From contig NC_057789.1 in NCBI RefSeq assembly GCF_014905175.1, forward strand, positions 26,222,555 through 26,286,554: 64,000 bases of DNA, in the 5' to 3' direction. This document shows, one piece after another, positions 1-14,714 of this stretch; positions within the stretch are counted from its first letter, which is position 1; every line of letters starts with the position of its first letter. The translations under genes and the position numbers were made by a program. Source of the DNA: Aphidius gifuensis (taxonomy: Eukaryota; Arthropoda; Insecta; Hymenoptera; Braconidae). A model generated the notes under the pieces. The model was given only the letters and a program-made list of their open reading frames with translations, did not search any database and was not told the origin of the DNA.

Positions 1-12
1 CCGTCTGTGGAT

Positions 13-170
13 TCATGAGTGAGCTTTCGTAACAATATAATTTCTGTCCTTGTAAAAATTTGGTCTTTGGTACTCAATGATGAAATTCGCTGTTTGGATT
101 AAATACTTCCTAGCAAAGAACAAGTGAAGAACTGCAACGCTTTCTTGTTCTTTGCTTGATTGTATTTGCT
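13..170 (-). CDS. candidate terminal exon, unknown protein
   Basis: A minus-strand frame stays open for 51 codons and ends at a TGA at 15-13. It would begin after an AG at 172-171. The predicted tail is mixed and polar, ending in VTKAHS, with no domain I recognise. The upstream pyrimidine tract is modest, and a TAA lies in the same frame just before the AG, so the exon depends on splicing at that point. No upstream exon was found. The stretch is clearly less A+T rich than its surroundings. The same DNA also folds into a hairpin (100-168), so a non-coding explanation is possible. A 51-codon frame is not decisive on its own. Confidence 0.3.
100..168. other. 69-nt hairpin with 13-bp perfect upper stem
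   Basis: AGCAAAGAACAAG at 112-124 pairs perfectly with 144-156 around a 19-nt loop. A symmetrical 5-by-5 internal loop separates this from a lower stem, AAATAC at 101-106 with GTATTT at 162-167. Size and shape resemble a small-RNA precursor, but the continuous stem is shorter than usual for a microRNA and it overlaps the candidate exon at 13-170. Confidence 0.3.
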
Positions 171-2883
171 CTTAACTTCGAAATACGACTAAAAAGCTAC
201 ATGATTTTTTTTTTTTATTGAAAAATATTTACCAGAATATTTTGTAATAATTTCATGTGGAAATCATCAGCCTAATTTGATAATAATATTTAGTCACGAA
301 CGGTTATAATAATGATGTAAATAAAAAAACGAAAAGAGAGATAAAAAAAATTGCTTAATCTCTTTTAACAGGACAATTAATCTTTATCAAAATTAATAAT
401 GATAATTTGTAATTTGTATTGTAATACATCATGTGTAATAAATAATAACTCATACAAATACTACTACTACTATCCAATATTATCGTGTTAATAAACAAAT
501 TAAAACAAGTCTATAAATTCAACCAATAGTTATTCATTTCTCAAAGTACATTGTAACTGGTTTATTTGTGACCTATCGAACCATTAAATATTATTTTATG
601 ATTATAAATAATCATCATTGCATACAAAAACGATTATCTTCATGAATACACAAATTTACATTTTCAACTCAATTATTTTACCATTAAATTATTTATCTAA
701 AATAAATATCCTTTTTTATATTAATATTTATTTTAATAAATAACAATTTATTAGAAATTATTAATTTCATATTTAATTTGTAATGATGATATTTGTTATT
801 AATAAATAATATAATTAGTGTTAAATATTATGTTTTATTAAAACTCAAAATAATAAATATTTTTAATTAAAATTTATTATTATAAAAACCTTTTTTCATT
901 TGTTTGAATTTAATAACTGGAAAATTAGAAATTACATTTTTTTTTAAAAACAATTTTAATAATTTTAATTTGAAGTTTAATTATTTATAGTTAGTATTGA
1001 TTCATCTAAATAATTACAATAATTTTTTTCAAGTATTATTATTGGTTAAATGTATATTATTGTTATGAGAATTTATTTATTTATAAAAATATTTTTTAGT
1101 AATTGTTTTGTGTGTATACTGATATTTTTTGTTTATTTTATTTCTTTTTTTTTTGTGTATCTGTATCAGTCTTTTTACTTGGTAAATATGGTAAATGTAT
1201 AAAAGGTAGAGTCGTTTAAAGGAAATGTCTCCCTCGAGATGAAAACATACATAAGGTAATAAATATGTATATAAACCTAGACGTCGTATAGATATGTGAA
1301 AACGTAAACACGTAAACGTATTCATGTAAACTCAATGCACATTTATTTACTCGTATATTTTTCTTCTTAATAATATCTGCAGACAAAGAAACTCATTTTT
1401 TCATTTTATTTCTGAATATCAAATATTTAAAATTTTCAATTTTTATTATATACATAATAATGATAAATTAATAATCAATAAAAAATTGTTGACTAAAAAG
1501 CAAAACAATATTCATAAATAAAAATTATTATAAAACGTTCTTCTTACTCTGTAAATATTTAATTTATAAAAACAAATTAAATATATATTTAAAACATTAC
1601 AAAAAATCTTTTAAATTATTAATTTAATTTTTTTAAATAATTAATAATTAAATTCATAATAAAAAAAAATACCAAATATTGTAATTGAAAATAAAAATAA
1701 AGCTGTAAATTTATTTAAAGATTGATGGTAATAATTTTTCTTCATTCAAGTTTTCAATTTTTTTTTTCAATTGTAGAAAAAAATAAATAAATCATAAACA
1801 ATCAATCAATTTTCTGACAATTAAATCCACATACGAAATAAAGTTTTTACAAATTATTTTTATTTCGATAAATCATTTTTTATTTTTAATATTATATATC
1901 ATTTTTTTATGTCGATGCTATTTTTGTTGTTGTTGATGAAGTTGATGATGTTGATGTTGATAAATTGTTGATCAATGTTGATATCGGCCAGGCAAATACG
2001 TGTATTCTCAAGCAATAACATCGCTAATATGTGTTAATTCCCCAAGAATACGCGTCGCCAACCTGGTCTCAATTAAACTCCATAAATTTCTTCATCTCTT
2101 CTTGATTTTATCCATCAATTTTTCTTCGTTATTGATGCAGCGACAAACCAAGTACACAAAAATTAATAACTATTTATCCAAAAAATATTATAAAACCAAT
2201 TTAAGCAGAACATTTAAAATTTATAAAATTATATATAAACATAAAATTCAAACAGATATACATGTATAAATTGAAATACTCAAAGCTCTTTTCATTAACA
2301 ATAATTTTGTTGAATAAAATACATTGCGCATACACATGTTTTAAGTAAGAAAATCTTTGAGTATACCACAGTTATGTAAACGTTAAATTTAGTTTAGTTA
2401 GCACATTTGTGGGATTTTCATTTTATATACGCGTATATAATGTTTACAAACTACCAGACTTGGGTTTTCAAGAAATGTAAATATGATTAATACACTTGAG
2501 CTCAAAGAACCATTTATATATAATTTTATTTGTTTCAATGATCAAATAATTTATTATTCTCATGTAAAATTAAAATTATAAAAATACTTTTATTTTGATG
2601 AAAAATAATTATTAAAATATAAAACAATTTATTAATTGGAAAAACTAAAATATGAACTTTAAATTTTCACAAAAAGATAATGTCATTTTAACAGCTATGT
2701 TTTTTTATTTTTGGTTAACTATTTTCTATTATTAATTAGTGTTTTAAATACTCGAAAGTTTTGAATAAAGTCACTTGTATAAAAGACTCTTAGTCTTTTA
2801 AAAACAAGTATGTTTATTTACAAGAATGTAATTAGGTAACTACCTCAATAAGTAAAGGCTTTCTTGTGGGGAAATAGAGAGAG
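171..2883. other. AT-rich stretch without a supported gene
   Basis: Mostly A/T homopolymers and short-period A/T repeats. The exceptions are a TTGATG-type simple repeat (1927-1985) and a small patch of more balanced sequence at about 1990-2150. In that patch the minus strand has a 27-codon open stretch and the plus strand an 89-codon frame, neither recognisable. I see no gene here that I can support. Confidence 0.6.
1927..1985. repeat. TTGATG-rich simple repeat
   Basis: Imperfect array of GTTGATG / TTGATG units reading on the plus strand (TTGTTGATGAAGTTGATGAT and onward). It is an ordinary short-period microsatellite with scattered substitutions. Confidence 0.7.
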
Positions 2884-2962
2884 TTATACATAAGCCGGAT
2901 GTATGTACTGTGGAATAGATACGCCACTTTGAAATTCATGCATCGATGCGTTTTCACCCAAG

Positions 2963-3103
2963 TCAGGGTATGTATCTTGAAACGCTTGAAATATCCCTTC
3001 TACTCTCATGATCAAGTGAGTTTTCCTCGTTTTCAAGAAATTCCAAGCTCTTCATCCATTCTATAGAATCTTCAAAACTACTTACTTTAATAGTACCTTC
3101 AAA
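2963..3103 (-). CDS. candidate terminal exon, unknown protein
   Basis: After an AG at 3105-3104, preceded by a TG-rich tract, the minus strand stays open for 46 codons to a TGA at 2965-2963. The product would be strongly acidic in the middle (EFLENEENS) with no domain I recognise. A second minus frame, offset by one base, stays open across 3000-2884 and ends in TAA; its codons also look protein-like (for example FQAFQDTYPDLGENA). Either the exon ends where annotated and the second frame is chance, or a one-base shift near 2998-3008 has split one older coding sequence. I cannot decide from sequence alone. Confidence 0.3.
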   Translation of the reverse strand, partial: FEGTIKVSSFEDSIEWMKSLEFLENEENSLDHESRRDISSVSRYIP

Positions 3104-6100
3104 CTTGATATGTTTGTATAAATATACACACACACACTCATACTATTATACTTTTATATTTAATTCAAAATTATTATTCTTATTTTTTCTTGTTTTATGT
3201 AGTTTTTTTTAACTAAAAACTTTCTTGTTAAATAAATACTTATAACTTGATAAATTTATAAATAAAAAAATACAAAGTAATTGAAATTTAAAATAAATAA
3301 TTAAATAAATAATATTTATTTAATAATTTTTATACAAAATTTTTAATGTATATTTAATTTTTCAAATCAAAAATAAATTTGACAGAATTAATGTCAAATA
3401 ATTTTTTTTTATTTTGTTTATATCTAGTCACATTGAATGAGTATCAAGGTATTTGGTGTTTAAAAATCAAGATAATAAAATGAAAATAAAATAAAAAATA
3501 AAAATAAAAATCACGACAAATGGAAGTGTGGCGTAAGCTTAAGTGAATCGGGGGTATAAAATTGGACGAACGAATAGTGAGAACCAATGATGCTAACTCG
3601 TCGTAGCACCCCATCGAGATAGACACAGATAAAAAGATGGACAGATAGATATAAGCTCAAAGTAAGAGAGAAAAAAAAAAAATAGATTAAATAAAGAGAG
3701 AAATAGAGAGACAGAGAAAGAGAGAGAGATAATAAAATATAGATAAAACTCTGGGAGGGAAAAAAAAGGGGGACACTGACGAACGTCTACTGTAGCTTCA
3801 GCCTCGCCCGACAAATGGATTAAGAGCAAATTGCTAAACTCTGTTTAATTTGGCCAAATGAATTTTGTCCCATCACCCACGGTGAATCCTGCGGGCTTCC
3901 AGTGCCTGTAGAAACTTTCAAATAAAATCTTGTTTTCCCTCAGCTAGATTCCCTGTGGCGATATGTTGGCGAACTGAATTTAGGATGGACTGGTAAAAGG
4001 GCATCCAGGAAATACATGCAATGTGACTCTTGTTTTTTATTATTATCTTTTTTTTTATTATAAATAATTTCTTTTTATTTCATCTTGAAAAAATAAAAAT
4101 AAATAAAACTTTTATTAATTATTTAAAAAAAAAAAAAATGTAATGATAAATTGAGATTTTAGTTTGAAAAAATTTCAAACAACACTTTTAGTATTTTCAA
4201 TATATAAACAATGTGTTACCTCATGATTTTTGAATATCAATAATTTATATCATGTACCTTTCATCCCCTAATTTATGACCACAGTATTACCCCAGCTATA
4301 AGCAATATCAGCCTCATTTGTATATCCCCCACCATAATGTCAAAATGTTTTATATATTTTTATTTTTTTAAATCTTCCCCTATTTTCACACTTTAAATTG
4401 AAGCCTTCAATCGTGTGTAGACACATTAACGTATGTTTGGAAAAGTTTAAGTTTGATTGGAAGTCTATCTTGCTGTTCATATACTCGCTTCGTAAATTAC
4501 ATTTAATTCAAGGAAGTGCTTGAGACGACTGACTGATTTTATTTTTATTTTTTTTTTTTCAACAAATGAACAAACTAACAACTACAAATGACACAAAACT
4601 TTTTTTTCCATAATAACAAATAAACTGAGTTGAAAAAAACAAAATAAAAAATTTCTCGAATTTAAAATAGATAGAAAAATTAATTTTTTCATTAAATCCA
4701 TTTAATTATTTTTTTTAAATTATTAAAAATATATTAATTATTATTATTTTTAATAGAAAAAAAATATAAATAAATAAATTTGACATAAAGCATTGATTGT
4801 ACCATTTGTTTTAAATAAAAAAAAATTATGAAAAATAAAAACTTGATATTTAAAAACAGTAGAAAAATCAATATTACGTCAGACTTGATTTCTTGTTTTT
4901 TTTTTTGTACAAAAAAAAATATAAAAGTTTAATTAAATTAAAATAGATAAAAGATGTATTTTAATTTATGTATGAATATAAAATAATTTATTGCGGTTGA
5001 TATTGAACAAACAATTTTTAAAATGTACATCCGCATGTATATGCACAGTGGGTATTTTCAGTAGCATCAATGATAGAATTAGTTGATGTACTCTCGTGGT
5101 TGTTCATTAAAGTGCCATTCATTCGTTGAAGTGGATGTATGTGTGTTATTTTGATGAATGTATATATCGTAAATTTAGCAATGTTACTATATAAAGTCCA
5201 TCCAATGAATATTATATTTGTTGGTCTGGAAATGAATGACGATGTCACACAGCTTTGTCTGGTGTGTGGCATTTTGCACGTGAGGTAAATACTGATTGAC
5301 GAAAATATACCGAGACAGTTATAATTTTATGGTCACCACTGATTTTATTTTCTTAATAATATATTATATAACTATTATCAGCAATATATTCAAACGAGTA
5401 ATTAGATAATTGTTTTTTTAATTTTTTAAAAATAAAAATGACAAAAAGATCTGCCAAATAAGTATGGTGTACAAATTGATTTGATGTTTCAAGATAGTTA
5501 ACATTATTTTGGACAAATAGATAAACTAAATTATCAAGTGCAAACATCTGGATCCTTGTCATTAAAATCTGGAGTCTCGTTTGTGAGCATGATACTGTAG
5601 CATGTGTCTAATTAACAATTTAATATATGAAGCTATTATCAAAATAATTGTACAACAGTGTGAAACACATTTACCAAATATTTCATGATCAAATAATTAT
5701 ACTCGAGAATTTAAATATTAATCTTGAAGTATTTAATAAATATATTTTCATTCAACAATCAACAAGGTAATAAAGAAAATAAAAAAAAAATCAATTGTTG
5801 GAAAAAAATAAATAAATCACATACAAATTTTTACTTGAGATATAAAAATTTATAAAATACATGATATCAAGTGAACCGTAAAAAAATATGCTTATTTATT
5901 ATTTTCAATGAAAATAAAATTATTCAAAGTCGACTGAATATTTCTTATATTAAATGTAATCTAAAGAAAAAAAATAAAATAGATTTACAAGAAAAAAACA
6001 TATTAAAAATTGAAGTTAATAATAAAACAGAATTTATGATTCAGCTTGAAAAAAAATATTTTAAATACAACAATAAATTATTGAGCTTAATAAATATTAA

Positions 6101-9100
6101 TTTTTAAATTTACCAAGAAGAAAATTCAATAATAAAATTTCTACAATTATTACTAAAAATATTTTGAATATTTTCATGTAATTTAAAATTCATGATAATT
6201 TAAAATAATAATGATAATTTTATTTTAAATGTAGTATATATTTTTTTTTGACATGTAAAAGACGTGTATAAATAAAAATATTGAATTCAACTAATATTGA
6301 GTATCCATAATATATTGTATGGCATCTGAGATGAAATTTTGGAGGAGAATGATAGGGTACTGTGGATACGAATGCACATCATTCTGTCTGTCAAAAGCTA
6401 TTTTATGTATATCGTGTCTGTCTCGATAACTATACATATATACTAAACGAAATAACCAGATCAGACACACGATGTCTGTATATTAAATAGCAAGCATACG
6501 GTTCACTAGTCAAATTGAATTCACTACTATTCGCTCAGATATTCAATAAAATAAAAATAAAAAAAAAATATATACAACGACAAAAGAGTACGTTACTTCA
6601 TCGATGACATTCTTCATGTAATGAACTTTTTCATTTCGTTTTATTTCCTTTTTTTTTCACTAACTTTTATTATTATTACTGTGCACTGGTTTTTTTTTTT
6701 TATACTTTATGCAAAAAATGTCATAGTATTCTGATAATAATTGCAATTCAATGTTTATTATTATTATGGAAATTTATGAAAAAACTTTTCAAGATATAAT
6801 TTAATGGTAAAAAGTTATTGATCAATTATATTTGATAAAAGAAAAAAATTATTTTTATTGAAAAAAAATATTGTTAACTTTTGTGTATAGTTAACCATCA
6901 ATCGTACTACTATTTTTATATTTACCCTTAGCTTTCATAACTCAAATAACAATTGGCGGATTTTTTTTTTCTTTTTCTTTTTGCATCGGCTTGAGCACAT
7001 CCTATTCCTGCTTTTTATAATTTTTTTTTTTCGGTGGATTGTTTTCTTTAGTTTTCTTCTTGATTATTTAAATTTTTTTTTATTTTATTTTTTTCTCGCA
7101 CCATTACACTCAATCACTCAATTTTCAATAGATCAAATGGCTTATTATATGCCTGCGTACTACAATGTTGAAGAAACAAAAACTTTTTTTCTTGCAAACT
7201 TGTTTTATTTATTTTTATTTTTTTTTAATTATTATTATGAATGGTTTTTTTTTTTTTTTCTTTTGGCGTATTTTGTACAATAACGAGAAGCTGGTTTTAT
7301 CTTGAAAATAAGTTGAAGTTTATACTTACAATTAAAAAGATTATCGTTTATATTTTTTTCATTCAACAAATGGCAAAGATATCTGAAACAAAGAAAAGAA
7401 TAATAATATAAAATTTTTTATTATAATTAAAAATAATTTATGATTATTATTTTTCTTTTACTAATATTACATTATATTATTAATTCATAATGAAAAAAAA
7501 TTTAATTTATAAGATTTAAAAAATAAAATGTAATTTTTATTATTTCAAAATACCGGAAATGGTTGCTATCACATTAACCACTACTTTTAAAGTTACAAAA
7601 TTATACCATAAATGAATTGGCAGTAGTAATCTTTAAAAGGCATCAACTAAAATTCATATAAATTCATATTGCCTTTGATTCATATACCAGTGAAAAATTT
7701 ACATAACAAAACGCACAATTAATAAAGTTCATGGAAGGGTGGTTATTCAACAAAAGGACATTTTCGTCCATTCACAAAATATTTTAGCATCATGAATTTT
7801 CGAGAAAATCTCTGCATTTATATATATCTTATTTTCATTTCCTTTAATGCCTATTCTAAAATTCAGTTTTCCATACTTTGAACTCTCTCTCCAACTCTAT
7901 ATTTTTACTCTTTTTACCCTTTAACTGTAAAACTAGTCTTAAAGCTTTCACAAGCAACTTGCTCTCAATAAGTCAAACTTTATCATGAAATTAAATTTCA
8001 AAATTTTTGACCACAAATTGTTTTATTATTTTTTTAAATTTATTATCATATTATTATATTAAAAGTTAATAATAATGATAATAATATTTTCGGGATATTT
8101 ATTAATATTTTTTATTAATTATTAAAAATAGTAAATTAAATTTTTTTTTTAATATAAAAATTATTATAGAAATGGCTTTAAATAATTTTTATTGTATTTA
8201 TTTATTTAAATATTTAATGTTTAAAATAATATAATGATTTATTTAGTAAACTTTTAATGAATAAAAAATTTCATTAAAATTATTTTTAATAATATTGTAA
8301 ATATTTTTATTTTAAAATATATTTCATAAAGTTTATAAAACTTTTTAGTTAATATAATGTCTATGTATGTGTAAGACAAATGTTTAAAATATTTTTACAT
8401 ATATCTGGACAAATTTAATCTTTGTATAGTTTTGTTTAATATAAAATATATATAAAGTTAAATAGTTGGTAGCAAAGATTGCAGTCTTATGTTAATAAAA
8501 TGTTGTTGGTGAATAAATAGGTTTATATCAAAAGTGAGTAGTTTGGTGAAAATATCACAACCACACTTGTATAATATATACATTGAGCACCTGGCAAAAC
8601 CTCCAAGTAAACACAAAACTGCGGTATGGTACTTGAATGGCATCTTCTATTTAATATTTCAGTCATGTTCAAGATAACTTCATGCATACTTATGTTAGTA
8701 TTGCGTGACTTTTTGTTTAACAGAGAAAACGTCATCTCTTTTTTTTTCCTAACTAAATATATACAATCTTTTTTCTTTGAAAAATTTATTTTTTTTATAA
8801 CAAAATTTCGTCAAATCTTGTATGTAAATTTTATTATCATATTTTTAATCTTATTTTCAAGTTGAAATAAAAATAAATAAACCACATTATTTTATTATTT
8901 TTTTATTTTTATCAAATTGATTATACTTTGAATAAAAAAAAAAGAGGAAAAAAGTTTTATTGAAAATTTAGAAAAAGATCTAAAAAACAAATAAGACAGT
9001 CAAAAGAAAAATTGATAAATAAATGGATAAAAAAAATAAAAAAAGAAATATATAAATTTACCACATGTGGTACATATAATAAAACTTGTGGAATATATAT

Positions 9101-12100
9101 TTTTTTTTTTTTATTTTGATAGTGTATCAGTCAACAATGGAGCAATACATATTCGATCATTCTGTGAGCTGTCAGATATTGAGTATGTTGTGAGACAGTA
9201 TATGGTATTTTCGCTTGTACGATTCCTGTCAAGCTCAATCGTCCAATGTGGTCTACGCCTTCTTGAGTTCATACACAATACATATACAAAATACATATAG
9301 TGTTATATACCTTCCAATTCATCGAACATTTGACATACTGTCAGACGAATGAACGCCAATATGTATACTGCTTTCATAATTCTATACTTATTATAAATTA
9401 AATGAGTTTTTTTTTTTTTTTCATATTTTCTTTTACTTTGAGTTTATTTTTTCAATTATTTATGGGTCATTGAGTATTTGGTTAATTTATTAATCATGCT
9501 AATAAACAATTTAAATTTAAAAAAAAAAAGTATTTAATTTAATTTATAAATTATAAAAATTTTATTTTATAATTTATATGACAAAGATTACTATGGAAAG
9601 CTTTTTTAAATTAATTTTGATTATTAATTGTTGATTAGAAATTTATTATTTATTTTATTTTTTTTTTCCCTTATTATATGCCGATGTATTTCAGAAAATT
9701 GCATTATTAAAAGTCAACTTTTTCTGACATGAAATAAGAAAAGTGAGCAATTTTTTTTTTCACAATAAATTGAGCAATTTTTTTATATTTTCTTATTATT
9801 TTTTATTTCAGGGTTTTGTATATTTCTCGTTGACATTATTGTACGCCTTTTCAGCATCATTTTTATTCAGTCCATCGGTCTCTTTACGTATTATTCTTGA
9901 ACATTGATGCACACCCCACTGTGTTTGAAATTGCATTGTTAATAACACATGTTGAAATCTTCAGAGGGAAAAATAAATTTATGCATAGCAAATTACATAG
10001 AGCATACTGTTTTTATTTATTTTTTTTTTTTTCTCATCTATTTTTTTAAGATACTATTTTTTATATATATCACGTTGAATTTTTATTAATATGCAACGAA
10101 AAACTTGACCAAGAAAATTGAACAAGTCAGTTGAAAAAAAAAATATATTAACCTTTAAATATTCATGATAATTTATTTTAACTAAAAAAAAAAAATCAAA
10201 AAAACCAAGACAATTATATTTATATATGTAAAAATTCAAAAAGTAAGATAATTGTTTTTTTTTTCTATTTTTCGTTAGCTCACATTAATTACTAGTCAAC
10301 TTGCAGAAAAGTGAAAAGTAAAAAAAAAAAAAAAAACATAAAAATAATAATTTCGAAAAGTCATAAAAAAAAAAAGTTTTACGTCAGAGTATTATAGCAA
10401 TAAGAAGTTGATAAAAAAGTGATTGTTATGTCACAAAGTGGCAAAAGTCCAACTTTGAAACAAAAGAAAACTTGGCCATTTTCACACCAAGAATAACATA
10501 CAAGAAAAAAAAGTAGTCTCATATTTTTTTTTCCATCTTTTATTATTTCAATTTATTTTTTTTTACTTTTTTCATGTTCATTTGTTTATTTATTTATTTA
10601 TATTTTCAACTTATTCTCTATGCATTTCTCTCTGCTTTTTTTTTTTTTTTTTCTAACATATATATATTATCCAGCTATTTGTTTTTTTTTTCGAAGCGTC
10701 TTTTCCACTTTCTAATCTACATAAATCGTCGACCATGGAATACACCTGCTTTGCTAACTATCTTATTTTATTGTGAGACTTTTTGTTTATTTTTATTTTT
10801 TTTTTCTATTCTAGATGTGTATTAATGTACATGTGTATATTTATACCAAGATAGACAATCTTTATCGCAGCAATAAAGCCACCCTAAAAAGTAACAAAAT
10901 ACTTTTCAAGTTACAAATTACTATACTGCTGAAAATTATTCTTGAATATGCTATGAACTCTTATTTCTTTTTTGATACATAACAAAATATTTTTTATTTA
11001 TATATTATTATTATTATTATTATTATCATTTGAAAATTAAAATTATTTATTTACGAAATAATTTAAATTGTAGTTTTTATATTTTTAGTTTAATATTTTC
11101 AGTTTTAAAAAATATTTTATTTTTATGGAAGCCAGAGTATTTTGCATCAGACAAGATTATTATTTAACAAAAATATTATAAATTTATTTGTTTTAACATG
11201 GTTATATAGCAAATGTAAAATTTTAATAAATACAAAATCACTAATTGCTAGGATATTGATTGGAATTTATACTTCATTTTGTGGTTGGTTCAATGAACAT
11301 TGTAAGCGACTTGTGGTGCATAATTTATATGATAAAATTAATACACACACACATAGTCAAATATACAATTTATGAATATTTCATTGGTTATTTTGAACGT
11401 GACCAAATTTGAAGGACAATTGTTGGTTAAGTGAGATATATAAAATGCAAGGTGGTATCTCATTATGAGACAGATCCAATGTTGCATATTAATTATCTTA
11501 TCGACACTTGAATTGACACGTAATGATATTTAATAGACAATTGTTGAATAAACAGTCAATAAAATAATAAATTTATTATCAAAATAAAAATATATTTTAC
11601 ATCAAATAATTCAATTTGATATATTATTCAAATTTAAATTAAATTCAACAAAATTATTATTGTTTATTGACTTTAAATTAAATTTAGTTTGAAATCCGTA
11701 AATCAACGTTACACTATATTTTTATAGCTATCAAATAATAAAAATTATAGAGTCAAAAATAACCAGAGTATGATAAAAAAATATGTTGAAAATATATAGT
11801 TATAATAAATTGATGAATACTACTCATAACTGCATGTCAAAGTTCATCGGATTTATCAGCGTTTTTATGCTTGAAAATACACGATGACCAATGATTATTG
11901 AGTCTATCAAATATACCCCAGGGAAATTGTAACAAAAAATACGACGAAAAATAAATAACTAAAAAAACAAGGGAAAATATTATTCATTCCATTTTTGTGT
12001 GTATATATTTGTTGAATAAAAAAAATTTCTACCTCAATAGTTTGGTTACATATTTCAAAATGTTTAAAAATATTTAAAAAAAAAAATGAATCATATTTGT

Positions 12101-14710
12101 ATATTGGTAAAATTAGAAATTTTAATCGGAAAATATATATGTATTTTTAATTCTATTGTAATTTGCTTCAATGCATTGTTTACTTGTTCAATATTCATTT
12201 TAATTTATTTAAAAATATTAATTAAATATGAAATGAATATTCACATTTTTTCGAAGCATTTATATATTTTTCAGTTTAACAAAAAGCATAAATACAAGTT
12301 TCACAAATGTATAAGGGATAAAGTATTATTTTATTTTTATTTTTTAAACATACGAAAAAATAAAAATTGAAATATACAAATCTGAAATTTAAAAAGATAT
12401 TCTATAAAACGTCAGAGAGGATAAAAGGAAGACACACAGTCAGAGTTAAAAAAACGAAAAAATAAGATTGTATATATAAAAGTATCTATTGATTTGAAAC
12501 ATGATGCTGTACAGACGCCGACGCAGGTAGTTTTTTTTTTTTTTTTTTTATATTTTTAAAAGGAGTCGAAAAAAAAGTAATAAAATAACGAAAAAATAAA
12601 ATGAAATAAGAGGGCTGGAAGCTGTAATAATGCAAAAATAGAATGAAGCACGTACAGATGATGTTATAGGTATATACTTGGTTGGAGGTGTAAATAATAA
12701 TATTCATAATGATACATGATTTAAAAATGTTAAAAATTTATTTTTTCATTTTATCAAAAATATTGTTAAGTAAAAAAGTTGAAAAATTTTAAAAATAACT
12801 TTCAAAAAAAAAAGGATGATGATAAATTAAAGAATAAACTTTTTTTTTAAATTGATAATAATTTTTAAAACTTTATTCTCAATTTTGAAGAAAAAAAAAA
12901 TTGATTTTCATGAAAATATTCGTAAAACTATGTAAATAAATAAAAAAACAAAATTTCGATATACAAATTTATAGTAAAAATAATTTAAATAATTTATTTT
13001 TATGGGACAAGTTTTTATATAAAATGAGAGTTTAATAAATTATAGGAATTTTGATTAAGGTGTTTAGTGTATACTTTGTCTGTAAAATGAAGATTATAAA
13101 GGCAACAAAGTTGGTATTTTTAAAATATATAAATAATATTTTATATATAAAGCTGGTTTAGGTTGTCTTTGGTTGGTTGTCTAGGTGCTTGTTAATTGCC
13201 CTGTAATTATGTTTGCTAATTTCAATTACAGTTTGCTCATATTTTGTCTATGTATACGAGATACAATGGAAGCATCTGGAGGATAATATCTTGGCTAACT
13301 GAAAATTAGGGAGATGTTATAACCACAACATGTCAATGTCCAAATCTTTTATCAAAATAATAAAACACCTTTTAATTTCATTAATAAAAAACTTTTACAT
13401 TAAATATTTCATTGCTGATTGTTTTATTTATTTTTTTCATCTTTAATTATTCATTTAATTATTACTCCTAAAATAAATCTTCACCCATTTTTAAAAAAAA
13501 TACATCAAATTAAAATGACAATATTTTTTACATTTTTTTTTTTTTGTTTTTACAACAGACAATATTTGATGAAAATTGCCTGAAGCATATTTAACAATTT
13601 TCATAATTAAATATTAATTTAATTACTTGTTTTTTATATTTTACAAAATGATAACATATTTTTAAATTAAAAAAATATAAAAAAAAATATCAGCTATAAT
13701 TAAAAGAACAATTTCATGCAATAAAAAAAAAAAGAAAATTAAAAAATCAATAATTAAAAAAATAATTAAAACAAATTAATAATATAAATATATAAAATAA
13801 AAATTCAGTATAGAATAGAGGCTATAATTTTTCATTTTATTTATATAAAATTGTTTAAAAAAAAATATATGTAATAAATAAAAAGGGAAAAAAAATTATA
13901 CAAATTGTTGGGTAAAATGAAGTTGCTCCAATTCACTCTGTCAATGTGAAGACATAATACAGTGTGTATAGATATATTATATTAAGAGCAGGGTAAGTAA
14001 TTATAAGCTAGTAAGGGTTGTGTATATTATATATATACAAACTAGACAGGCCACTCCCTTTTGAATATATATACCAGTGCGTGTCGCCGCATTACCCCTT
14101 ATATTATTGTGTATATACCTATACTGACTGGTATGCTCATTAAACTTCAAACATTATATATTCAACATGCATCATCATATTCAGTCATCTTGGTTTGTAC
14201 TTGATGCTCACTTGTGATTCACCGACAAACATATTCATATATATATTATTCCAACTATATGGTCCATCAGCTTGAAAATTTAACAAGATATTTTTTGTAA
14301 TTTATACCATGAATCTTTTTTTTTTTTATATTGCTGATCCTAGGAGTAATTTAAAATTGATGTAAATAATTCGATATTGTGAACATCCAATTTATAAAGG
14401 ATTTAGAAATATAGTTTTTGTTATAAAGAATTTCAAGAATAATATTTTTTGTTATTGAAAGTTTTTTTTTTTTTTTCATGCAAAATATGCATTGTATAAT
14501 AAATGAGTGTATGTTTTTTCTGAGAAATATATATTTGCAATTTGACAGTGATATAAATAAAATTCTAGAGAATTTAATATTTTTTGTAGATAATTTATTT
14601 TTAGTTTAATTACTTTAGTGATTCAAGTGATACAAGTCAATGTATGTTCAAACATTGAGATAATATTTAAAAATATTGTGTGGATTTAATTGATTTTTTA
14701 TAATATTTTA
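3104..14710. other. AT-rich stretch with only weak coding signals
   Basis: Long runs of A and T dominate. Balanced-composition patches lie at about 3500-4020, 5020-5280, 8460-8740, 9100-9360, 11240-11330, 11840-11930 and 13960-14110. In these, several frames on both strands stay open at once, which is what such patches do by chance. The best of them is a 61-codon minus frame at 8643-8458 that follows a possible acceptor and ends in TAA. It has no recognisable domain, and I do not call it a gene. Confidence 0.5.
11004..11026. repeat. ATT microsatellite
   Basis: Seven to eight tandem ATT/TTA units without interruption. One of many A/T simple repeats in the window and listed as a clear example. 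Confidence 0.75.
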
Positions 14711-14714
14711 TAGA

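Noticed and set aside
3593..3829. 78-codon minus frame with LLIHLSGEAEATVDVRQCPP
   Set aside because: The start looks protein-like but the rest is Ser/Leu/Phe translated from GA/CT simple repeats; no splice site near the good part.
3841..4015. Balanced island where several minus frames look protein-like
   Set aside because: Three minus frames read plausibly for 24-38 codons each, which shows that protein-like appearance is not evidence in such islands.
9067..9300. Open frames on both strands at the same place
   Set aside because: Opposite-strand frames of 77 and 61 codons mirror each other because stops are absent by chance in a balanced patch; no motif in either.
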